Shown piece by piece: positions 43,560 through 51,839 of a stretch of DNA of 64,000 nt (within the stretch, counting starts at the first letter, position 1; every line of letters starts with the position of its first letter). The position numbers and the translations under genes were made by a program. This DNA comes from JALYXI01 sp963716685 (GTDB taxonomy: Bacteria > Acidobacteriota > Terriglobia > Bryobacterales > Bryobacteraceae): NCBI GenBank assembly GCA_963716685.1, contig CAVQTR010000002.1, positions 62,001-126,000 of the forward strand, in the 5' to 3' direction. The notes below the pieces were generated by a model. It did not search any database and was not told the DNA's origin. It saw nothing but the letters and a program-made list of their open reading frames with translations.

Positions 43560-44495
43560 CTAGGAAACGAGCGCGGCCGAGAGCAGAACGGCGGCAACCC
43601 ACAACAAATCCGCCAGCAGCAAATGGGTCAGCTGCAGCCAGAACGGCGCCAGCAGCAGAACATCCAGAGCGCCCAGCGCCCACTGGGTGGCGACCAACCC
43701 GAGCAGCGTGAGCGCGAGCGGACGCACCACCACGCCCGAGCGGCGGAGGATCGCGAAGAGAGCAAGGGTGCCCAGGCCGGCGCCGGTCAGGATGGCGATG
43801 AGCGGATGGTAGATGCGGAAACGGATGAGCATGTTCGCGGTCGGCGAGAAATCGTTGTGCCAGCCTTCCGCCAACGATTTCGACGGATAGAGCGTGTCGC
43901 CTAACGCTGTGACGGCGCCGCTGACGCCGAGCAGCAGCGTGGCGAGCAGCCCGGCGAGAGTTGCCCATCTCCAGTTACCTGCCCGCTTCCAGTCCAACGG
44001 AGGCATTCCCGAAGCCCACCATGCGGTAAGAGCGATGGCGGCAACCAACAGGAATGTGTTGACCAGATGGACCGACAAATAGACGACGCGCGCGAAGGAT
44101 TGATCCTGCGCGACTTTTTGAGCCAGCACGAGCGCCGCGCCGATCAGCGCTTCGAGGAACGTAAACACGACCGCGAAGACCGAGGCGCGCCGTGCCGGAT
44201 GGCACCGGGGCAGCAGAAGGAAGCAGCCCGCCACCAGGCCGATTACCGTGATGGTGGAGAGGCCCGCCGTAAGGCGGTGCGAAAATTCGATGATTGTGGC
44301 GAACTTCGGGCTTTGCGGAAGAACCACGCCATTGCAGAGCGGCCAGTGATTGCCGCAGCCCGCGCCGGAGCCGGAAGCACGAACGTAGGCTCCCCAGGCG
44401 ATCACCAGCATGTTCCAGCCGAGCACACACCAGGCGTAGACGGCGAAGCGCGACAGCTTGACGGGCGTTCGGGTCTGCTCGAGGGTCTCGATCAC
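43560..44495 (-). CDS. ctaA: Heme A synthase, COX15/CtaA family
   Basis: GTG 44495 begins a 311-residue protein with eight predicted transmembrane helices. Helix 1 (FAVYAWCVLGWNMLVIAWGAY) is followed by VRASGSGAGCGNHWPLCNG, whose two cysteines are the conserved periplasmic pair of the CtaA family. EFSHRLTAG, SVHLVNTFLL, YHPLIAIL and LTHLLLADLLW supply the haem-binding histidines. The enzyme converts haem O into haem A for aa3-type cytochrome oxidases. No ctaB or oxidase genes are nearby. It lies between mfd and the M20 gene, each within about 12 bp. Confidence 0.9.
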   Translation of the reverse strand: MIETLEQTRTPVKLSRFAVYAWCVLGWNMLVIAWGAYVRASGSGAGCGNHWPLCNGVVLPQSPKFATIIEFSHRLTAGLSTITVIGLVAGCFLLLPRCHPARRASVFAVVFTFLEALIGAALVLAQKVAQDQSFARVVYLSVHLVNTFLLVAAIALTAWWASGMPPLDWKRAGNWRWATLAGLLATLLLGVSGAVTALGDTLYPSKSLAEGWHNDFSPTANMLIRFRIYHPLIAILTGAGLGTLALFAILRRSGVVVRPLALTLLGLVATQWALGALDVLLLAPFWLQLTHLLLADLLWVAAVLLSAALVS

Positions 44496-44507
44496 TCTAC
44501 TACCAGT

Positions 44508-47500
44508 TTATGCCGCGCCCAGCGGCTCCATCAGATGCTCCCGGACGAAGCGCAGCACGGCCGGCGGATCCGTCGCGCCGTCCATCGGGACCCGGAGCAC
44601 ACCGGCGGGCGTGAACTGTGCGCCCTGCATCTGGCTCACCAGCTGCATGAGGCGCGCCGCGTCCACCCGGGTTTCCTGATGGAACTTCACGTTCAGCACA
44701 TTGTGGCGGCGGTCGATGTTTTCGATTCCCAGCTTCTCGGCTGACGTTTTCAAGCCGGAATAATCCAGCAGATTGCGCACTTCCGCGGGCACGGGACCGT
44801 AACGGTCTTCCAGGTCTTTTTCAACTTTTTCGCGCGCTTCCGGGCCGCTGACATTGGCGATCATGCTTGTAGGCGCGCAGGCGCTGGTTTTCATCGCCGA
44901 TGTAAGTGTTCGGAATGCGGATATCGAGACCGAGGTTGAGTGAAGAATGAATTTCCGGGGCCACCTCTTCTCCGCGCATCTCGCGCACCGCGTCGTCCAG
45001 CATGCGGACGTACATATCGAAGCCAACGGTGTTGATGTGGCCGTGCTGCTCGCCGCCGAGCAGGTTGCCCGCGCCGCGCAGCTCCAGATCGAGCGCGGCG
45101 ATTTTGAAACCAGCGCCGAGGTCGCTGAACTCTTTCAGCGCGGCCAGACGCTTGCGCGCAATCTCGGTCAGTTCGGTATCGGCGGGCACCAGCAGATAGG
45201 CGTAAGCGCGGCGGTTGGAACGTCCGACGCGGCCGCGCAGCTGGTACAGCTCGGAAAGGCCGTATCGCTCCGCATTCTCGATGATCATGGTGTTGGCCAG
45301 CGGAATATCGAGCCCGTTCTCCACGATGGTGGTGCAGACAAACACATCCACTTCGTGGCGCATGAAGCTGAACATGGCCTTTTCCAGCTCCGCTTCCCCC
45401 ATCTGCCCGTGGCCGACGCCTACCCTGATGCCGGGAACCAGGCCCTGAATCATGGCGGCACGCTCCCAGATGGAATCCACGCGATTGTGCACGAAGTAGG
45501 TCTGTCCGCCGCGCTGGAATTCCAGTTCGATCGCCGATTTGATCAGGTCCTCGTCGAACGGCGCGACCACAGTTTGGATCGACGAGCCGATCCTTCGGCG
45601 GCGTCTCGATCACGGACATGTCGCGGATGCCGAGCAGCGACATGTGCAGCGTGCGCGGAATGGGCGTAGCGCTCATGGTGAGCACGTCCACACTCTTCTT
45701 CAGCTCCTTCAGCCGCTCCTTGTGCTTCACGCCAAAGCGCTGTTCTTCGTCGACGATGACCAGGCCCAGATCTTTGAACTGGATGTCCTTCGAGAGCAGG
45801 CGGTGGGTGCCGATGGCGATATCGACCTTGCCCTTCCGCAATGTCGGCGACGGCCGCCTTGATCTCCTTCGGCGTGCGGAACCGGCTGAGCATTTCGATC
45901 TTGACCGGGAACGGCTGGAAGCGCTTCTTGAACGTTTCGAAATGCTGGAACGCCAGCACGGTGGTGGGCGCGAGCACCGCGACCTGCTTGCCATCGCCCA
46001 GCGCTTTGAACGCCGCGCGCATGACCACTTCGGTTTTGCCGAACCCGACATCGCCGCAGAGCAGCCGGTCCATCGGCTGCGGACTTTCCATGTCGCGGCG
46101 GATATCGTTGATGGCGGCTTTCTGGTCGCGCGTTTCGGTGAACTCGAAGGCGTCTTCGAACTCGCGCTGCCAGTTGCTGTCGGCGGAAAAGGCGAAACCT
46201 TCGGCCATGCGGCGGGAGGCGTAGAGCTTGATCAGCTCTTCCGCCATGTCGCGCATTTTGGCGTTGACCTTGGTCTTGGTCTTTTGCCACGTGGCGCCGC
46301 CCATGCGGTCGAGCGAGGGATGCCCTTCGCCCTCGCCGCGGAAGCGCTGGATCAGGTCCATGCGCGTGAGCGGAACGTAGAGCTTCGCTTCGCCCGCATA
46401 CTCGAGGACCATGTAATCGCCCTTGGCTTCACCCTGCTGGATTTCGCGCAGTCCAACGAAGCGCGCCACGCCATGCTCGGCGTGGACCACGTAGTCGCCA
46501 GGCTTGAGATCGAACTGATCGGCCGAGAACGTCGCGAGATTGGCTTTGGAGCCGCCGGGCCGCGCGACCAGTTCCGAGGGATCGAACAGATCTTCCGAGC
46601 CGATAATGGCAAGTTTCGCGCCTGTCAGGATGGTTCCGCGCGCCACGGCGCCGCGGATCAGGAAAATGTTCGCGACGGCGCCGGACAGATACGGCCGCTG
46701 CGCCAGATATTCGGGCGTATTGCCGGTACGATCGAGGCCGAGCTGATACGGCACGCCGTATTCGTGGAAGATGTCCGCCACTCGCTCCACCTCACCCGAA
46801 GTGCCGCAGAAGAAGACAACCTGATTGCCGGCTTCCACCAGAGTGCGTGCTTCGGCGATGGCGGCCGGCATGTTCCCGTGAAACGACATGGCAGGGCGGC
46901 TGGCGATGTGCAGCGCGTTGGGGTTCGTATCCAGCTCGCGCATTTCGATCTGCGGGAAGGCGGTGGCGTGGCGCAGCTCGTCCCATTCGAGGAACACACG
47001 TTCGGGAGGGCAAAGCTGTGCGCGATCGTCGGAGCGCAGGCGTTTCCACAGACGCTCGGCAGCTCCCCGCGCCAGATCCGGCTCATCCCAAATGACGATG
47101 GCTTTTTCGAAAAGACCGAGCAGCGTGGAGCCACGCTCCTCCACCAGCGGCGCGAGCAACTCCCAGCCGGCGAAGGGCGCGCCATCCATAGGCAGATCGC
47201 GGGAAGGCATCCCGGCCTCGCGTAGCCGGCTGGCCAATTCGAGCAGCGTACCGCGCGATTTCTGGAATTCAGTCAGGGGCAGCAGCGTGCATTCGTTTAG
47301 CTTGAGCACGGAGCGCTGCGAATCGGGCTCAAAGCGCCGGATGGTGTCGATCTGATCGCCGAAGAGTTCGATGCGCACCGGCTGTGGCGATTCGGGCGAG
47401 AAGACGTCCAGAATGCCGCCGCGCACGGAGTACTCGCCCACCATTTCCACCGGGTCGCGCCTTTGATAGCCGACGCTTTCCAGATGAGCGACCAGCTCCT

Positions 47501-47979
47501 CCAGGGGAATCTCGTCGCCGGCGCGCAGCGTGGTGTAAAGCTGGCGGTAAAAGCCGGCCGGCTGGATGCGCAGAAGCGCGCTGGAGACCGGTGTCACCGT
47601 AATGGAGACTCGCTCAGAGGCGAGGCGGCACAGGCCCACAGCGCGGCGCTCCAGAATTTCCGCGTGCGGCGACATGGCCTGACCGGGCACGACATCGAGC
47701 GCCGGAAGGAGTCTGGGGCCGGTCGCCTTCGCGCGAGGGATTCAGGAGGGGAAAGAACGTCTCAATGGCTTCGAAAAGCGCTTCGGCCTGCTTGTTGCCA
47801 TCCACGACAATGAGCAACGGCCGCTCGGTGACCTGCCACAGGAGCACGGAGTAGATGGCGCGCGCGGTGGTGGTGAGTCCGGCGAGGCTGGCGGTTTCGG
47901 GTAGCCGGCGCACCACTTCCTGAAACGCGGGGTCGCGGTTCAGACGGAGGAACAGGTCACGAATGGAAGGATGAAGCAC
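44508..47979 (-). CDS. mfd: Transcription-repair coupling factor Mfd, four frame breaks
   Basis: Start ATG 47979 (MLHPSIRDLFLRLNRDP). In order: UvrB-like N terminus, GYQRRDPVEMVGEYSVRGGI, the RNA polymerase-interacting domain with DYVVHAEHGVARFVGL, the translocase motif I GDVGFGKTEVVMRAAFKAL, VDEEQRFGVKHKE, and MSATPIPRTLHMS. Further on, ELYQLRGRVGRSNRRAYAYL and the C-terminal TRCF domain. Single extra bases are apparent at 47714-47717 (CCC read as CCCC), 45842, 45583 and 44865. Taking out four bases leaves 1156 codons, close to the usual Mfd size of about 1150. Mfd removes stalled RNA polymerase and recruits UvrA. Probably intact in the organism. Confidence 0.88.
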
Positions 47980-47981
47980 GA

Positions 47982-48452
47982 TTACACGCGCGCCAGAATG
48001 GTTTCGACGATCCCCGTGGTGGAGTAGCCGGGCTCCAGCGCGAGAGCCCGCACCTGCCCACCGGCAGCTTCCACTTCTTCCCGTCCGGCGATGAAGTGTG
48101 CCCAGTCGGCGCCTTTGATCAGGATATCGGGCAACACGGCGGCTATCAGCTCGCGCGGGGTGTCTTCATCGAACAGCGTCACCGCATCAACCGCGGCGAG
48201 GCTGCAGGCCAGTTCCGCGCGATCGTGTTCCGGGAGCAAAGGGCGCGAGGGGCCTTTCAGACGCTGCACGCTGGCATCGGTGTTCAGCGCCAGGATCAGG
48301 ATGTCGCCGAGCGAGCGCGCCCGTTCCAGCAGGCGGATGTGCCCAGGGTGCAGGATGTCGTAGCAGCCGTTCGTGAAAACGACGGATTTGCCCTCGGCAC
48401 GCCAGCCGGCACGGGCAGCCAGAAGCTCCGGACGAGGATAGAATAATCCCAC
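47982..48452 (-). CDS. rfaE2: D-glycero-beta-D-manno-heptose 1-phosphate adenylyltransferase
   Basis: GTG 48452 starts a 156-residue single-domain nucleotidyltransferase. VVFTNGCYDILHPGHIRLLE is the strand and HxGH motif of the cytidylyltransferase-like family; ALNTDASVQRLKGPSRPL and LPDILIKGADW complete the active site, and GYSTTGIVE matches the S-T-T-x-I-I-E motif of RfaE/HldE C-terminal domains. It corresponds to the stand-alone adenylyltransferase half of HldE, adding AMP to heptose-1-phosphate on the route to ADP-heptose for the LPS core. The kinase half is not in the window. It ends two bases before the mfd start, so they probably share a transcript. Confidence 0.9.
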   Translation of the reverse strand: MGLFYPRPELLAARAGWRAEGKSVVFTNGCYDILHPGHIRLLERARSLGDILILALNTDASVQRLKGPSRPLLPEHDRAELACSLAAVDAVTLFDEDTPRELIAAVLPDILIKGADWAHFIAGREEVEAAGGQVRALALEPGYSTTGIVETILARV

Positions 48453-48456
48453 TTGC

Positions 48457-48735
48457 TCAGTAGCGGTCGCGGCATTCGCGCGAACAGAAATAAACGGGAT
48501 TGCCGGCGACCACCAGCTTGAGAGACGACGCCACGGGAACGAACGTGCCGCAGACGGGATCTTTCTGCAACTCTCCCGCGCTGCGAAGGCTGCCCATATC
48601 GGAGGGACGTTCCGGAGCGGATTCAGCTCTGGGCTGGGCCGTGGCGGCGAAGAGACGCACGACCCACGTGATGACGGACCGTACGACCGAAAACAGGACC
48701 AACAGCCCGATCAGTTCAGAAACGAAACGAAACAT
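48457..48735 (-). CDS. Membrane-anchored YHS-like protein
   Basis: 92 residues. An N-terminal hydrophobic helix (LIGLLVLFSVVRSVITWVVRLF) is followed by a linker and a small C-terminal Cys motif: KDPVCGTFVP, VVAGNPVYFCSRECRDRY. The spacing of DPVCG and YFCSxxC is that of YHS/TRASH-type metal-binding domains found in heavy-metal proteins and copper ATPases. It may bind a metal at the membrane surface. A GC-rich hairpin (48739-48754) covers the region just upstream of the ATG. It lies four bases ahead of rfaE2 and in the same orientation. Confidence 0.7.
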   Translation of the reverse strand: MFRFVSELIGLLVLFSVVRSVITWVVRLFAATAQPRAESAPERPSDMGSLRSAGELQKDPVCGTFVPVASSLKLVVAGNPVYFCSRECRDRY

Positions 48736-48738
48736 AGA

Positions 48739-48754
48739 GGGGGCCTCGGCCCCC
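48739..48754 (-). promoter_or_regulatory. GC-rich hairpin over the ribosome-binding region of the YHS gene
   Basis: On the minus strand GGGGGCCGAGGCCCCC forms a 6-bp stem with a four-base loop and ends three bases before the ATG at 48735. The only GAGG in the leader is inside the hairpin, so folding would mask the start. It could also be a terminator of the TPR gene, but no T tract follows. Confidence 0.45.
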
Positions 48755-48762
48755 GTGAACTC

Positions 48763-49965
48763 TTACTTCTTTTTCTTCTTGGTGGTGGTATCCGGAGCGG
48801 AGGGGTTCTTGTAAGTGGTAGCAACCGTGCCGCCGATGGAATCCAGCATGCCCTTCGCGGAATCTGCAAACGGACCCGTGGGCTGCATCTCAAGATACGT
48901 CTGGAATGCCTGTACCGTTCCATCCACCGGGGTCACCTTGCCGGTCTTGGGATCGGTATTGGCCTTCGAGAGCAGCACGATACCGTACTGATAATTGGCG
49001 TCGGCGAAGTTCTTGGTGATGTCGGCGGGAGGCGTACCGGCAGCCTTGGCCTGTTCGTAAGCGGCAATGGCCTTCTGGAATGCGGCACCCGCGGCTTCGG
49101 TCTGGTTCGCATTCACCAGCACCGCGCCCAGGTTGTAGTAATAACGGACGGCACCCGGGGGATCCAGCTGCGCGGCTTTGTTCAAAGCTTCCTGGGCTTC
49201 GGGGATCTTTTTGGCCTTGACCAGCGCGAGGCCGTAATTGTTTTCGAGCGCGGCATCGTCCGGCTTCAGCGCAATGGCTTTCTGATAAGCGTCCAGACCT
49301 TTCTGGCGCAGGGCATCCTGATCGGCGCCAGTCTTGGTGGTCGCCTGGCCCATGTAGGCCTCGGCCAGCTGTGACCAGATTACGTTTTGGTTCGCATCGA
49401 GCTCACTTGCCTTGGTCAGATTTTCGACGGCGGCGTCGTAATTCTTGGCGGCCAGCGCGTCTTTACCGGCAGTGTAGGCGTCGTTCAGTGCTTTGTTTTT
49501 CGAGAGATCAGCCTCGCGCTGTTTCAGCGCTTTTTCGAAGGCGGCTTTTTGCTCCGGCGTCATGCGCTGCGCCTGCTCCTTCGTTAACTGGCCGGCATCG
49601 TTGGCCGCGGCGGTGGCTGCTTTCTCCTGCTGAGCGGCATGGAGATCGAAATTCAGGGGCGTGGGGTCGCCGAGCTTGCTGCGAACGTTGTCGACGCTGT
49701 CGCGAACTTTACCGTCCACTTCGACACTTACTTTGTACGTGCCGATGGGCAGGCCGTAGTGGCCATAGTGCCCCTTCTTGTCGGTTTTTACTTGATAATT
49801 TCCCTTGATGTCTTTGCGTTCGATCTTGATGATGGCGCCCTGAATGGGTTTGCCGGTTTCATCTTTGACGACGCCTTCGAGAGCGGTGACTTGGGCGGAC
49901 GCGGTAAACGCGAAAAGCAGAGTGGCGGCGGCACACAGGGCCAGGTTGCGGAGCTTGGTTTTCAT
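48763..49965 (-). CDS. Secreted protein with carboxypeptidase-regulatory-like domain and TPR repeats
   Basis: 400 residues; ATG 49965 is preceded by AGAGG. Signal peptide MKTKLRNLALCAAATLLFAFTASAQ. Residues 27-105 form an Ig-like CarboxypepD_reg fold (VTALEGVVKDETGKPIQGAI, then GHYGLPIGTYKVSVEV). Residues about 150-320 contain three to four TPR units (NYDAAVENLTKASELDANQN, GLDAYQKAIALKPDDAALEN, IPEAQEALNKAAQLDPPGA). The C terminus ends in five lysines after a T/S/P-rich tail. It is exported, with a scaffold-type role. It is the first gene of the long minus-strand set 49965-41827. The 130-bp gap upstream of it (49966-50097) holds a weak -10-like TAGTAT only. Confidence 0.75.
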   Translation of the reverse strand: MKTKLRNLALCAAATLLFAFTASAQVTALEGVVKDETGKPIQGAIIKIERKDIKGNYQVKTDKKGHYGHYGLPIGTYKVSVEVDGKVRDSVDNVRSKLGDPTPLNFDLHAAQQEKAATAAANDAGQLTKEQAQRMTPEQKAAFEKALKQREADLSKNKALNDAYTAGKDALAAKNYDAAVENLTKASELDANQNVIWSQLAEAYMGQATTKTGADQDALRQKGLDAYQKAIALKPDDAALENNYGLALVKAKKIPEAQEALNKAAQLDPPGAVRYYYNLGAVLVNANQTEAAGAAFQKAIAAYEQAKAAGTPPADITKNFADANYQYGIVLLSKANTDPKTGKVTPVDGTVQAFQTYLEMQPTGPFADSAKGMLDSIGGTVATTYKNPSAPDTTTKKKKK

Positions 49966-50097
49966 ACAGATACCTCTGGATAGGGTTGAAACCGATTCGT
50001 CTTTCAGGATACTACAGTAGCGAAATTTGCCGCCCGAAGGTTACCGTCGCTGCTGCGGAACGCGGAAAGCGGGAGTACAGAGGTGATCCTGGGGGTG

Positions 50098-50715
50098 TCA
50101 GGCGGCCGAAGAAGTCCGGGACACCCGCGTACGACTCGCACGAAGCCGGACAAGAGCGGCGATGGTGAATCCAGCGGCTATCAGCGCGAAGTAACCTGGT
50201 TCCGGCGTGGCCGTCGTGAACTCGAAATTGGGCCCGTAATAAGCCTTCACCGGAGCGTAGTTCTGGTTGGGGAAAGCCACACCCGATGCATACAGGTAGG
50301 TGGTTCCGACGAAGTTGATGCCGCTGTTCACCACCGGCGGTGCGGCATAACTGTAGCCATACCCATCCGGCGCATACGAACTCACGGTGTATGTGGCTCC
50401 CGCAGTGAGCAGCACGCTGGGGATAGTGGCGAAATAGTAGCCGTCGACGGCTCCTGGCGTAACATCCACATTCGCCAGGACGTGACCGCTGCTGTCGAAC
50501 AAATCAACTGTTTCGGGATTCGAGATGGCCTTGATGTTGTAATAGCCAAGTTCCGTGACTCTGATGTTGCTTAGAGGCGTGAAAACCATGCCGAGATTGA
50601 CGCCGCTGTCAGAAGATTCCACCTCGACCCCGTTGGGGCTGAATGCGGCGAGGTCCCCAAAAACCGGCGCTGCCGCTGCTAAAAAAACGAGCCCTGCCTT
50701 CCATCCGCTTTGCAT
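50098..50715 (-). CDS. PEP-CTERM protein with DUF4082-like domain
   Basis: 205 residues; ATG 50715 has GGAGGAG at five to six bases. Signal peptide GWKAGLVFLAAAAPVFG. SGVNLGMVFTPLSNIRVTEL is the DUF4082-like beginning, a beta-sandwich that often decorates extracellular proteins, followed by TVSSYAPDGYGYSYAAPP. The C terminus TATPEPGYFALIAAGFTIAAL, then RLRASRTRV is a PEP-CTERM anchor: PEP box, hydrophobic helix, basic tail. It is a second substrate for an exosortase-type system that is not itself in this window. It stands alone, divergent from nothing and convergent with nothing within 60 bp. Confidence 0.8.
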   Translation of the reverse strand: MQSGWKAGLVFLAAAAPVFGDLAAFSPNGVEVESSDSGVNLGMVFTPLSNIRVTELGYYNIKAISNPETVDLFDSSGHVLANVDVTPGAVDGYYFATIPSVLLTAGATYTVSSYAPDGYGYSYAAPPVVNSGINFVGTTYLYASGVAFPNQNYAPVKAYYGPNFEFTTATPEPGYFALIAAGFTIAALVRLRASRTRVSRTSSAA

Positions 50716-50777
50716 TACTGCTCCTCCCGCTATCCGAGGTACAAATACATACCACTAAGGTTATATTGTATTCTTAT

Positions 50778-51683
50778 TTAGTAAGAATTGCAATGGGCAG
50801 AATTGGACATCTGCGGAGGATCACCGCCGACATCCGCCCGCCATCCAGGTGAACTGACGCGGATGGGAGCGACTGCCGCTTCGCTCGTCGTGGGATCTTT
50901 ATCATTAGCTGCTTTCCAGATCACGACCGCTTCGTCCGGCTGCTCGCTGAACCGCTGTTCGGACGCCTCAAGGGGCAGCATCCCGGCATAGTAGCGCTGA
51001 AAAACAGCAGAGCAGTCGAATAAGCCGCCAAGCACGGGATTCAAATAAATCAGATACAATTCGTTCCGCCGCCCGTCACGCCACGCCTTTTCGAGCGCTG
51101 CGCGCACGCGTTTCATCACGGGTTTCTGAAACGGGTGATAAAGGAAGACGACCAGATCGCCGTTTGGTACTGGGAACTCGGCGGCATCGGCTTCCACGAT
51201 TTGTATGAGTGGGCGTTCCGGGAAGCGCTGGGCCACCAGAGCAGCATTCGCCGACGCGGTGGCGCAAAGTGCGGGCGAGAGTTCCACGCCCAGGACAGCG
51301 CGGAACGGAAACTCGGAGGCGACGATGAGCGCGCGGCCTTCACCGCAGCCGAGGTCGACAAACGTTCGATCCGCGCCGGCGGGAATCAGCCGCAGAGCGC
51401 GGCGGACCAGACTCGGCTGGGAGGCGACGTAAGCAGTCGCATACGCATCCACACGGCGCCCGGAAGCCAGTTCGAAAAAGTGGGCCGCGCCGCCGGTGGA
51501 CGTGCCGTATTCCGAATCGAAGGCGTGCCCGCCGGTTTGCAGGGAAAGTGCGTCGGGACCTTTGCCGCCGGCAGCCAGCTTTCGAAGACTGGCGGCATGT
51601 TCCGCCCAGCTCTTTCCGAACAGGTAACGGCGGGCGTATAAACCCAGGACCCGCAGTTTTTCGGATAGCGCCAGACGCCTCAT
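50778..51683 (-). CDS. Class I SAM-dependent methyltransferase
   Basis: ATG 51683 is chosen because the recognisable protein begins there (MRRLALSEKLRVLGLYARRY); the frame is open far upstream across the antisense of degP, but that is a non-coding shadow. Residues 100-210 form the SAM-binding core: RTFVDLGCGEGRALIVASEF contains motif I, FRAVLGVELSPALC motif II, and NGDLVVFLYHPFQKPVM the post-motif region with a P-x2-P-like loop. The 301-residue product ends in a tail of low similarity. The first 60 residues, rich in Arg and Ala, may contact a membrane or nucleic acid. The substrate is unknown. Divergent from degP across 156 bp. Confidence 0.75.
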   Translation of the reverse strand: MRRLALSEKLRVLGLYARRYLFGKSWAEHAASLRKLAAGGKGPDALSLQTGGHAFDSEYGTSTGGAAHFFELASGRRVDAYATAYVASQPSLVRRALRLIPAGADRTFVDLGCGEGRALIVASEFPFRAVLGVELSPALCATASANAALVAQRFPERPLIQIVEADAAEFPVPNGDLVVFLYHPFQKPVMKRVRAALEKAWRDGRRNELYLIYLNPVLGGLFDCSAVFQRYYAGMLPLEASEQRFSEQPDEAVVIWKAANDKDPTTSEAAVAPIRVSSPGWRADVGGDPPQMSNSAHCNSY

Positions 51684-51744
51684 ACTATGACAGCGGCGGA
51701 GGGAATCGAAAGCAGCCGGACGCCCGAGTTGTACTGCCGTGCCC

Positions 51745-51773
51745 GGAACTACCAGGTCTCCCTGCCATCTATA
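51745..51773 (+). promoter_or_regulatory. ECF (sigma-E-like) promoter candidate for degP
   Basis: GGAACT (51745-51750), a 17-bp spacer and TCTATA (51768-51773) resemble the GGAAC...TCTxA pattern of ECF sigma factors that respond to envelope stress. In E. coli degP is controlled in this way. Transcription would start near 51780, about 60 nt before the TTG. Confidence 0.4.
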
Positions 51774-51839
51774 CCGACCCGCCGGGATAAACCAGTCCTC
51801 CCCCCGTCCGTCTGAAGTAGCGAGGAGAAAAAGATTCCC

